Positions 33,533-41,411 of a DNA stretch of 64,000 nucleotides are shown here, piece by piece; the stretch's first letter is position 1; every line of letters starts with the position of its first letter. Below the pieces are notes generated by a model. The model saw only the letters and a program-made list of their open reading frames with translations, was not told where the DNA came from and did no database searches. This stretch comes from Pseudoxanthomonas sp. Root65. Lineage in GTDB: Bacteria > Pseudomonadota > Gammaproteobacteria > Xanthomonadales > Xanthomonadaceae. The stretch is from assembly GCF_001427635.1 (NCBI RefSeq), contig NZ_LMHA01000003.1:124001-188000 (forward strand). The letters are read 5' to 3'. A program made the translations under genes and the position numbers.

Positions 33533-34549
33533 TCACGACGCCTCGGGCAGCACATCGCCATCCGGAGTTTCCCGCTGGTCCCAATGCGTCTTGACCTGAA
33601 GGATGCGCGGCATGGACGCGAGGAACGCGTCGACCAGCCGCGGCTCGAAGTGGCTGCCGCTGTCCTCGGTGATCTTGGAGATCACCACGTCGAGTGGCCA
33701 AGGGTCCTTGTACGGCCGTCGTGTCGCCAGCGCATCGAAAACATCGGCGACGGCGACGATGCGTGCGGATTCGGGAATCTCGCTGCCGGACAGGCCGCGC
33801 GGATAGCCTGATCCGTCCCAGCGTTCGTGGTGGTTCAGCGCCACTTCCGCCGCAAGCTGGAACAGCGGCGCTCGGCTGCGACTCAGGATCTCGAAGCCGA
33901 TCTCGGTGTGACGCTTCATCGTGGACCATTCGCGCGGGTTCAACTTCCCCGGCTTCTTCAGGATCTCGTCGGGTATCCCGATCTTGCCGGTGTCGTGCAT
34001 CGGTGCGGCCTGTTCCAGCAGTTGGGCACGCCCGCTATCCCAGCCGACCGCTTCGGCCAGCACGCGGGCGTAGGCCGCCATGCGCCAGATGTGCGCGCCG
34101 GTATCGGAATCGTTGTAGTGGCCTGCCACGCCGAGCATCTGGATCGCATCCTGGTAGCTCCTGTTCAGTGCCGAGGTGCGGACCAGCGAGAGATGCGTAT
34201 TGACGCGCGCGCGCAGGATGAAGGGCGACACCGGCTTGGTGATGTAGTCCACGCCGCCGCAGGCGAAGCCGGTACGTTCGTCCACTTCCCGGTCCAACGC
34301 GGTGACGAAGATGATCGGAATGTGCTCGGTGCCGCTGTGCGCCTTCAATGCCCATGCGACTTCGTAGCCATCCATGCCGGGCATCTCCACGTCCAGCAGG
34401 ATCAGGCTGGGCGCATGTTTCTCTACCGCACGCAACGCCTGCACGCCGTCACGGGCGAGCACGAGGCGATGGTCCTCGCCCAGGATCTGCCGGAACAGCG
34501 CCAGATTGTTCGGCTCGTCGTCGACGCAAAGGATAGGTCCGTTGGGCAT
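33533..34549 (-). CDS. Response regulator with HD-GYP output (RpfG-like)
   Basis: A 338-residue protein. The receiver (about 1-125) has CVDDEPNNL, phospho-acceptor Asp in LILLDVEMPGMDG and a Lys in ITKPVS. The HD-GYP domain (about 145-325) has MHDTGKIGIP and HHERWDGSGYPRGL. It should hydrolyse cyclic di-GMP when phosphorylated, as RpfG does. It begins 3 bp after the stop of the large hybrid kinase, so the two are an operon and presumably cognate partners. Confidence 0.94.
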   Translation of the reverse strand: MPNGPILCVDDEPNNLALFRQILGEDHRLVLARDGVQALRAVEKHAPSLILLDVEMPGMDGYEVAWALKAHSGTEHIPIIFVTALDREVDERTGFACGGVDYITKPVSPFILRARVNTHLSLVRTSALNRSYQDAIQMLGVAGHYNDSDTGAHIWRMAAYARVLAEAVGWDSGRAQLLEQAAPMHDTGKIGIPDEILKKPGKLNPREWSTMKRHTEIGFEILSRSRAPLFQLAAEVALNHHERWDGSGYPRGLSGSEIPESARIVAVADVFDALATRRPYKDPWPLDVVISKITEDSGSHFEPRLVDAFLASMPRILQVKTHWDQRETPDGDVLPEAS

Positions 34550-34552
34550 GCA

Positions 34553-37500
34553 TCATTCCCCTGTCGTGTCCGGCGGGATGTCGCCGCGCTGCCATGCATC
34601 CAGCAGCGAGCGGGCGTGCCGCTCCGCAGCCCGATAATCGAACTCTTCGACCGCCATCGCCATGCGTTCGCGCTCGACGCGGGGCAGGCGAGCCGCCAGG
34701 CCGGCGAGCGATGTTTCGATGGCCTTGGGATCGTCGCCGTCGAGTGCGTGCAGAAAATCCTGCAGCGACGCGACCGGGTCCGCGTCCGGACAGGTCGCCG
34801 CCGCATCATCGGTGCTCGGGTCGGGGGGCACGTAGCGCGCGACATCGTCCATCGTCTCCTGCAACGTCAGGCGCAGCTCCGGAAGCAGCTCCGTCACGCT
34901 GGCGCCCTGCCGCAACTGGTCCTCGATCCGGGCGCAGATCGCCACCAGACCGGGCAGGGCGAGCGAAGCCGCGGCGCCGCGCATGCGGTGGATATCAGAG
35001 CAGGCCTGCATGGTGTCGTGCCGTTCCAGGCTCGCCTGCAGCGCATCCACGGCCCCGCCGTAGCGACGGGAAAACTGCAGCAGATACCGCTTGTAGGGCG
35101 TCTCGTCGCGCCAGTAGGCCAGGCCCTTCTCCACATCCAGCCGTTGCGGATCCACGCCATCGGGGACAGGCCCGGCACGCATGCCCGAGGCTGCCTTCAT
35201 CTCGCCATCAGGCTGCAGGGCGTACCTCCGCGGCGCGCAGCGCACGATGGTCGCGATCAGGTCGTCGACCTCGAAGGGCTTGGCGATGAACGCGTTCATG
35301 CCGACGTCGAGGGCGGCGTCCTGCTGTGGCTTGAAGGCGCCGGCGGTCAATGCGATGACAGGCAGTCCGGCCAGGTCGGGCGAGGCGCGAATGCGCCGGG
35401 TCGCCTCGTAGCCGTCCATCTCCGGCATCTGCACGTCCATCAGCACCGCGTCGAAGCGATCGGGGTCGGCCTGCAGTCTGGCCACCGCCTCGCGGCCATC
35501 GGACGCCCGCTCCACCCGTGCGCCTTCGCCTTCGAGGATGCGGTTGGCCACTTCCAGGTTTATCTCGCTGTCGTCGACCACCAGCAGCCGGTAACCCGCC
35601 AGGCGTCGGCCACTGCGGACAGGGGCGCGCAGGGCCGCCAGTCCCGGATCCCGGCGTGCCAGTACCTCGTTGATCACGTTGTAGAGCACCGACGCCGTGA
35701 CGGGCTTGGTCAGCACCGCATCCACGGAGGCGCGCTGTGCTTCGTGGTCCACCAGCTTCCGCTCGAATGCGGTGACCATGATGATGATCGGCTGGCGCGA
35801 CGTGCTCGACCGCCGCCGGATATCGGCTGCGGCGGTCAGTCCATCGATCCCGGGCATCTGCCAGTCCATCAGCACTACGTCGTAGCCGGCAGCGTCCTCC
35901 TCGCCGATCAGGGTCAGCGCACGTTCGCCCGAGTCCGCCGCTTCGGCCGTCCAGCCGAAGCCCTTGATGATCAGGCTCAGGTTGTCGCGCGCCACGTCGT
36001 GATCGTCGACGACCAGCACGTGATAGGCGTCCTTCGCCGCGGCATCGGTGCCGGGCACGTCGGTGAGCGGAAACACGACCTCGAAATGGAACCGGCTGCC
36101 TTCGTCCTGCTCGCTGTCGACGACCAGCACGCCGCCCATCAACTGGACCAGCCGATGGCTGATGCTCAGGCCCAGGCCCGTGCCGCCGTACTTGCGCGTG
36201 GTCGACGAATCGACCTGGGAGAACGGCGAGAAGATCATCTTCCGTTTCGCTGCCGGGATGCCGATGCCGGTATCGGCGACCGTGAAGTGCAGCCGCGCGA
36301 ACCCGGCATCCGCATGCGCCAGCCGGCGTACGGTCAGGGCGACTTCGCCACGCTCGGTGAACTTGATCGCATTGCTTACCAGGTTCACCAGTACCTGGCC
36401 CAGGCGCAGCGCGTCGCCCCGCAGGTAGCGGGCGCCCTCGGGGGCGGGCGATACCAGCATCTCCACGGCCTTGGTGTCGACTGCCGACGCCATCAGGGCG
36501 GCGACGTTGTCGAGCACCTCGGCCAGGTCGAACGGCGCGTCCTCCAGATCGATGCGACCGGCCTCGATCTTCGAGAAGTCCAGCACGTCATTGATGATGC
36601 TGAGCAGCGAGCGCGCGGCGATGTTGATCTTGCGGGCCATGTCCAGCGCCACCGCGGGAAGTTCCACACGGTCCAGCAGATAGAGCATGCCGAGGATCGC
36701 ATTCATGGGCGTGCGTATCTCGTGGCTCATGTTGGCCAGGAAATCGCTCTTGGACCGGTTGGCCTGCTCCGCCGCACTGATGGCCTGGTGAAGCTCGGCG
36801 TCGCGTCGTTTCTGCTCGGTCAGATCCGCCGCCATGACCAGGAAACCCGATGGCTCGCCCTGCTCGTCGCGCAGAACGCTGACGTTCAGCGCGACAGGCA
36901 GCTGGGTGCCATCACGCCTCACGTAGGTCCACTCCGCGATATCGCTGCCACCCTGTGTCGCGATGGACGCGATCTGCGCGAACGAGGCTGCCACGTGCCG
37001 GTCCAGCAGCGCCGACAACGCCAGCGAGCGCGACCACAGCTCGGCATCGTCGTGCAGTCCATCGATGCTGGCGCCGCTGGTCATGTCGGCGGCGGCGTGG
37101 CCCAGCATGCGCTCGGCCGCGGGATTGAACAGCGTGATCCTTCCCTGCAGATCGATGGCGATGATCGCGTAACCCGCGTGCTCCAGGATCGCACCGAGTC
37201 GCGACGAATACGTGCGGATCTGTGCCGTACGCTCGAGCACCTGCTGCTCCAGCGTGGCGTTGAGGCGCATGACGCTTTCTTCCTGCCGCTTGCGCTCGGT
37301 GATGTCGATGATGAACGCCAGCGCGTAACGCCCGTCCGCCATGCTGATCGGATTCAGTCCGATCTCGATCGGTACGCGCGAGCCATCGCGGCGCAAGCCG
37401 TACAGGTCGCGGCCGGCCCCCATGGGACGGGCTTCCGGCAGGGCGAAGTAGCGTTCGATGTAGCCGGCGTGATGTCGCTTCACCTCATTGGGCAACAGGC

Positions 37501-39037
37501 GGTCCATCGGCCTTCCCAACAGCTCTTCACGTGGATAGCCGAACAGTTCCTCCGCCTTGGCGTTCGCGAGCTGGATCAGTCCTGTCTGGTCGACCATCAG
37601 GATCGCACTGGGCGACGCTTCCACGACCCGGCGGAACTGCTCCTCCGCACGGACATGGCGCGTGATGTCGTGGAGGAACAGCGACAGGCCCTGACTGTGG
37701 CCTGCGGTATCCCGCACGCTCGACACGCTGACCACCGTGTCCAGCACGCTGCCATCCTTGCGGCGCAGGCGGCACGGCGCGCTGGAGACCTCGGTGACCG
37801 GGCGGGGGATGGCGGGCCGCTGCTGGTCGTCCACCAGCAATGCCTGCAAGGGTTGGCCGAGGGCTTCGGATTCCGCGTAGCCCAGCATGCGTTCTGCTGC
37901 GGCGTTCCACAGGGTGATGCGGCCCTCCGCATCGCACGCGATGATCCCGTCCGTCGATCCGGACACCAGCGCCGACAGCTTGGCATGGTCAAGGAAGGCG
38001 GCGCGGCGGCGTTCCCGCGAAAGCGAGGCCGTATACCACAGCGCCACGGTCAGCAGGCCGAAGAACGCGGTCACTGCGCCCACCAGCCAGGGCGGTGCCA
38101 ACGCCAGGCTGGCCGCGTGACCCGGTCGCGCCCGCACCTGCAGGCGCCACTCGCGCCCATGGACCTGCAGTCGACGCTCCGTGGCCAGCGGCGAATCGGC
38201 CAGCGCCGCGAAGCCGTCTGTTGAAAGGAAAGGCGGCGACGGGCTGCGTTCGCCGGTGTCCGATAGCGAGAGTGCGTAAGGTTGTGCTTCGCTGCCCAGC
38301 CCCGCCAGTACTGCATCGATCGTCAGGGGGGCATAGGCCCAGCCCTGCGTGGCCTGCCAGCGCTCGTCGTCGCTGGCCGGTTGCGCACCATCCCGGTACA
38401 CCGGCAACAACAGCAGGAACCCCTGTCGGACCAGGCCTTCCTGCTGGATGAGCGTGAGCGGCGGGGTCAGCGTGGCCTTGCCACTCCGCGCCGCGAGGAT
38501 GGCCGACTGCCTGCGCGTGCGCTCGGATGCGATGTCGAAGCCGATCGCCTTGCGATTGGACGCGGACGGCTCGATGTACAGGATGACGAACCGGTCATCC
38601 GGATGCGGCGCGAGCGCATGTGTTGCGAAGTCGGGCATGCCGTCGTCGCGCGCACGCCGCACGAACGCGGCTTCGTCGCCGGGGGACACGCGCTGGATGT
38701 AGCCGAAACCGCGTACGCCGGGAAATTCCCGCGCGTAGTCGCGCGAGAGGCTGTAGCCGAGGAAGCGGGCGCGACTGAGTTGCGGGCCGGCGGCGATCAC
38801 CGCACCGCGCGCGCCCCGCAGGCCATGCTCGTAGGCGCCCATCCGCTCCTGCAAGGTGGTGGCCACCTGGTCCGCCAACTGTCCGAAGCGGTGGGCCTGG
38901 CGTTCGGTGTTGGCGCGCTGGCAGGCCCAGGCAGCCAGCAAGGCCAGACCGACGACGGCCAACAGCAGTCCACAGAGGACCCAGCGGCGAACGGGCGGCC
39001 GCATGAGCGTGGGACGACTTCCACTTCCTTCTGGCAT
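34553..39037 (-). CDS. CHASE-PAS hybrid sensor histidine kinase with two receivers and HPt
   Basis: A 1494-residue membrane sensor. In order: TM1 (about 20-38); a periplasmic CHASE domain (GVRGFGYIQRVSPGDEAAF near 110); TM2 near 320; three PAS domains (about 350-740); HisKA with His772 in NMSHEIRTPMNAIL; HATPase ending in GTGLGLSISHRLV; receiver 1 (near 1005) with LMDWQMPGIDG; receiver 2 (near 1150) with LMDVQMPEMDGYEA; and a C-terminal HPt with IHRMRGAAASL. It can run a full phosphorelay and probably hands phosphate to the REC-HD-GYP protein 3 bp downstream. A perfect CRP/Clp operator lies 86 bp upstream of its start. Confidence 0.94.
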   Translation of the reverse strand: MPEGSGSRPTLMRPPVRRWVLCGLLLAVVGLALLAAWACQRANTERQAHRFGQLADQVATTLQERMGAYEHGLRGARGAVIAAGPQLSRARFLGYSLSRDYAREFPGVRGFGYIQRVSPGDEAAFVRRARDDGMPDFATHALAPHPDDRFVILYIEPSASNRKAIGFDIASERTRRQSAILAARSGKATLTPPLTLIQQEGLVRQGFLLLLPVYRDGAQPASDDERWQATQGWAYAPLTIDAVLAGLGSEAQPYALSLSDTGERSPSPPFLSTDGFAALADSPLATERRLQVHGREWRLQVRARPGHAASLALAPPWLVGAVTAFFGLLTVALWYTASLSRERRRAAFLDHAKLSALVSGSTDGIIACDAEGRITLWNAAAERMLGYAESEALGQPLQALLVDDQQRPAIPRPVTEVSSAPCRLRRKDGSVLDTVVSVSSVRDTAGHSQGLSLFLHDITRHVRAEEQFRRVVEASPSAILMVDQTGLIQLANAKAEELFGYPREELLGRPMDRLLPNEVKRHHAGYIERYFALPEARPMGAGRDLYGLRRDGSRVPIEIGLNPISMADGRYALAFIIDITERKRQEESVMRLNATLEQQVLERTAQIRTYSSRLGAILEHAGYAIIAIDLQGRITLFNPAAERMLGHAAADMTSGASIDGLHDDAELWSRSLALSALLDRHVAASFAQIASIATQGGSDIAEWTYVRRDGTQLPVALNVSVLRDEQGEPSGFLVMAADLTEQKRRDAELHQAISAAEQANRSKSDFLANMSHEIRTPMNAILGMLYLLDRVELPAVALDMARKINIAARSLLSIINDVLDFSKIEAGRIDLEDAPFDLAEVLDNVAALMASAVDTKAVEMLVSPAPEGARYLRGDALRLGQVLVNLVSNAIKFTERGEVALTVRRLAHADAGFARLHFTVADTGIGIPAAKRKMIFSPFSQVDSSTTRKYGGTGLGLSISHRLVQLMGGVLVVDSEQDEGSRFHFEVVFPLTDVPGTDAAAKDAYHVLVVDDHDVARDNLSLIIKGFGWTAEAADSGERALTLIGEEDAAGYDVVLMDWQMPGIDGLTAAADIRRRSSTSRQPIIIMVTAFERKLVDHEAQRASVDAVLTKPVTASVLYNVINEVLARRDPGLAALRAPVRSGRRLAGYRLLVVDDSEINLEVANRILEGEGARVERASDGREAVARLQADPDRFDAVLMDVQMPEMDGYEATRRIRASPDLAGLPVIALTAGAFKPQQDAALDVGMNAFIAKPFEVDDLIATIVRCAPRRYALQPDGEMKAASGMRAGPVPDGVDPQRLDVEKGLAYWRDETPYKRYLLQFSRRYGGAVDALQASLERHDTMQACSDIHRMRGAAASLALPGLVAICARIEDQLRQGASVTELLPELRLTLQETMDDVARYVPPDPSTDDAAATCPDADPVASLQDFLHALDGDDPKAIETSLAGLAARLPRVERERMAMAVEEFDYRAAERHARSLLDAWQRGDIPPDTTGE

Positions 39038-39122
39038 GTACCCACCTCATGTCCCCAGACATGGGCGGGCCCGCGTACGCGCTACGGGCCCGGACAAGCA
39101 CGACCCGGGCACTCTAGGCCAG

Positions 39123-39138
39123 TGTGACTTGAGTCACA
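39123..39138. promoter_or_regulatory. CRP/Clp-type operator TGTGACTTGAGTCACA
   Basis: This is an exact TGTGA-N6-TCACA dyad. That is the consensus of E. coli CRP, also bound by Clp, the CRP homologue of xanthomonads whose DNA binding is blocked by cyclic di-GMP. It lies upstream of the hybrid kinase/HD-GYP operon, 86 bp from the start codon, and after the stop of the gene at 39180-39695. The match is seen directly; the binding protein is inferred. Confidence 0.75.
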
Positions 39139-39179
39139 AGCCTCCGGTCGGCACGCGGTGACCGGTCAGGGTGGACGGG

Positions 39180-39695
39180 TCAAGGCATGTTGCCCGCCGC
39201 CCGGTGCGCGTAGCTCAGCACCCGCGTGACCTGCCATTGGCCATCGCGTTCGCGCCAGATCATCACGAAGTCCGCCTCGCCCGCGCAGGTCGTTTCCGTC
39301 ATCGCGCAGAAACGGTGGTTGCCCTGCACGATGGCGCCGAAACCCTGGATCGGGAACACCGCCAGCGTACCCGGTACGCGTTCGCGCCGGTAATGGCCGC
39401 ACACGTTGGCGCGCGTGCGTCCGATCATCTCGTCGCGCGTCCAGGTGACGCCGCCGGTGTCGTGGTAGAACTCCACCGCCGGGTCGAAGTAGGCGGCATG
39501 CTTCGCCAGTTGCGCGGGATCGGCACAGGTGTTGAAGGCATCGAACAGCGCCGAGTCCAGCGCATCGATAACCTGCGTGAGCTGTTCCCGGGTGCGTCCA
39601 GCCGCGGCGGCGGTGTCCACCGCGCCGAACAGCAGCGCGCTGCCCATCAGGCCCGACAGCGCAGCCCTCGCGATCCGCGACCGCGCAACGCTCAC
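39180..39695 (-). CDS. Exported SnoaL/DUF4440-like (NTF2 fold) protein
   Basis: A 171-residue protein with a signal peptide (basic start, hydrophobic SGLMGSALLFGAV, cleavage near AAAAG). An NTF2-like domain follows with YFDPAVEFYHDTGGVTWTRDEMIG and a Trp/Arg-rich strand FVMIWRERDGQW. Such domains bind small ligands or act as hydrolase-like enzymes; no specific reaction is known. The start is a GTG at 39695 whose last two bases lie in the TGA of the preceding gene, so translation is coupled. The frame upstream to 40304 is a shadow. Confidence 0.75.
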   Translation of the reverse strand: MSVARSRIARAALSGLMGSALLFGAVDTAAAAGRTREQLTQVIDALDSALFDAFNTCADPAQLAKHAAYFDPAVEFYHDTGGVTWTRDEMIGRTRANVCGHYRRERVPGTLAVFPIQGFGAIVQGNHRFCAMTETTCAGEADFVMIWRERDGQWQVTRVLSYAHRAAGNMP

Positions 39696-39916
39696 GCCGA
39701 CACCAGCGGTGAGCGCGGACGCCCGCCCAGCAGGCGCGCCGGCAGCATCAGCAACGCATGCAGGAAGGCGAACAGCGCCGAGAAGGTGATGCCGACCAGC
39801 CGGAACGGCAACGACAGCAGCCAGACGAACGGCCACGCCACCAGGGCCAGCACGGCCAGCGGCCAGCACACGACGAACAGCAGGCACCAGGCGAGCAGGG
39901 CGACGAGGGTCTTCAT
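39692..39916 (-). CDS. Small integral membrane protein
   Basis: A 74-residue protein almost entirely hydrophobic, with two or three membrane helices (about 3-32 and 38-62) and a short basic C-terminus (ARLLGGRPRSP). No family function is known. Its stop overlaps the GTG start of the downstream exported NTF2-like gene, which points to co-translation of the two. Confidence 0.75.
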   Translation of the reverse strand: MKTLVALLAWCLLFVVCWPLAVLALVAWPFVWLLSLPFRLVGITFSALFAFLHALLMLPARLLGGRPRSPLVSA

Positions 39917-40057
39917 GGAGTGGCTCCTTCAGCGGCCAGCGGATCACGAGGCGACCATCGTGGATGGCCCATCGTCGGTCTGCCACCGCCCTGCGACGAA
40001 TCGCCAAGGGGAGCGATGAAGGCGCCCGCGGCGCGCGCGAATCTGCGCGCGTGGCGC

Positions 40058-40537
40058 TCAGGGCTGCGGCGGCAGCAACGGTGCCTCGGCCGGGGGCGGT
40101 CCGCGCCGCACCACGTCGCGCTGCATCGTCGCCAGCACGCGCAGCAGGCGGTTCTGCGTGGTGCGCGGCAGCTTGCGCTGGTCCATCGCCCACATCAGGT
40201 CCTCGACCAGCGCGTTGAAGTCGGCTTCGCCCACGGTCACGTGCTTGTGCGCCTCGACCATCGGCTTGCCGGCGTAGGTGCAGGGGCCACCGGACTGCAC
40301 GCACAGGAACTCCACCAGCCGGTCGTTGAGATGGATGATGTCCACGTCGGCGAAGTGATGGGCGATGCGCGGATCATCGGACACGCGGAACAGCAACGTC
40401 TCCACCAGTGCCTCGATGCCGCTGCGCTGTCCCAGTTCGCGGTACAGCGTGTCGTCGCGCGGTGGCGTGGAGGCACAGCCGGCCACCGCCATCAGGCCGG
40501 CCAGCAGCAGTGCGGTGGCGATGCGCAGGATCGTCAT
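40058..40537 (-). CDS. Group I truncated hemoglobin, lipoprotein
   Basis: A 159-residue protein. The N-terminus is a lipoprotein signal (LLAGLMAVAGCAS), placing it in the envelope. The globin part has LYRELGQRSGIEALVETLLFRV and the proximal-His region AHKHVTVGEADFNALVEDL. The C-terminus is Pro-rich. Truncated hemoglobins bind oxygen or NO; export as a lipoprotein suggests scavenging or sensing in the periplasm. It begins one base after the stop of the DUF3034 gene, as the last gene of a four-gene operon. Confidence 0.88.
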   Translation of the reverse strand: MTILRIATALLLAGLMAVAGCASTPPRDDTLYRELGQRSGIEALVETLLFRVSDDPRIAHHFADVDIIHLNDRLVEFLCVQSGGPCTYAGKPMVEAHKHVTVGEADFNALVEDLMWAMDQRKLPRTTQNRLLRVLATMQRDVVRRGPPPAEAPLLPPQP

Positions 40538-40538
40538 C

Positions 40539-41411
40539 TCAGAAGCTCCACTGCACCGAGACGTAGGCGCCGCGCTGGTCGTCCAGCGTGGCGATGCTGC
40601 CCAGGTCCGCCCACGCGCCGACCACGGCGACCCGCTTGTTGGGGAACCAGGCGATGAACACATCGCGCCAGTCGTCCTCGCCGGCAAAACCCAGGTTGTC
40701 GGGTTTCTGCCGGTACTCCACGCCGATCGCAAGACCCGGATCCAGCAGCACCGCCGCCGATCCTTCCCATACCCACTGGCGGTCTGCGCGCCGATCGCCG
40801 CCGAAGCCGAGCAGCCCGGCCTGGTTGGCGTTGGTCGAGCGCAACGTGGCGTTGAGCAGCAGCGGGTAGCCGCCGGCTGCATCGAGGAACAGCTTGCTGG
40901 CGCTGACGTAGGCGTCGGTGCCGTGGTCCTCGCGCGCACCCACCGCCAGCGGCAGTGCGCCGTCGCGCAGGCGCTTGTGCTGCACGCCCACGCTGACCTG
41001 CGGCAGGGTGTTGTAGACCAGGTCCCCGGCCAGGCGCACCTTCATGCCGTAGATATCCTGTTCCAGCGCATCCCACGGCAGTGCGAGCCGGCGCTGCAGT
41101 TCGCCCAGGTCGAACGACTGCCGTGCGAACGACACTTCCACCCGATTGGCGAACGTGTACGAGGCGCCGTACGCATCCAGCGCGTAGTCGCCGGTGTCCA
41201 CGCGCGTGTAGAAGGCGGTGCCGCCGTGCTGGTCATCGGTGCCGTAACCGGACAGCACCGCCCACGGCACGATGCCGCCACCGGCCGCGCCTTCGATCTG
41301 GGTAGCACCGCCGGTGGCCAGCAGGCGTCCTTGGCCGGCGAGGGCGGGCGGCGCCGGGAGCAGTGCGGCCAGCGCGCAGGCCAGCGGCAGGGCGCGGACG
41401 GCAGGGGTCAT
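40539..41411 (-). CDS. DUF3034 family outer-membrane-like protein
   Basis: A 290-residue protein with a Sec signal (ALAALLPAPPALAGQG). The rest is Gly- and aromatic-rich with alternating strands and a C-terminal phenylalanine (VSVQWSF), the signature of an outer-membrane beta-barrel. It matches the DUF3034 pattern. The ATG at 41411 overlaps the stop of the GGDEF-EAL gene (ATGA). A pore or receptor for the redox operon is the likely role, inferred from context. Confidence 0.85.
   Translation of the reverse strand: MTPAVRALPLACALAALLPAPPALAGQGRLLATGGATQIEGAAGGGIVPWAVLSGYGTDDQHGGTAFYTRVDTGDYALDAYGASYTFANRVEVSFARQSFDLGELQRRLALPWDALEQDIYGMKVRLAGDLVYNTLPQVSVGVQHKRLRDGALPLAVGAREDHGTDAYVSASKLFLDAAGGYPLLLNATLRSTNANQAGLLGFGGDRRADRQWVWEGSAAVLLDPGLAIGVEYRQKPDNLGFAGEDDWRDVFIAWFPNKRVAVVGAWADLGSIATLDDQRGAYVSVQWSF

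Noticed and set aside
33827..38224. A 1465-codon plus-strand ORF opposite the hybrid kinase
   Set aside because: It is His/Gln/Arg-rich antisense of the kinase, whose minus-strand protein has clear CHASE, PAS, kinase, receiver and HPt motifs.
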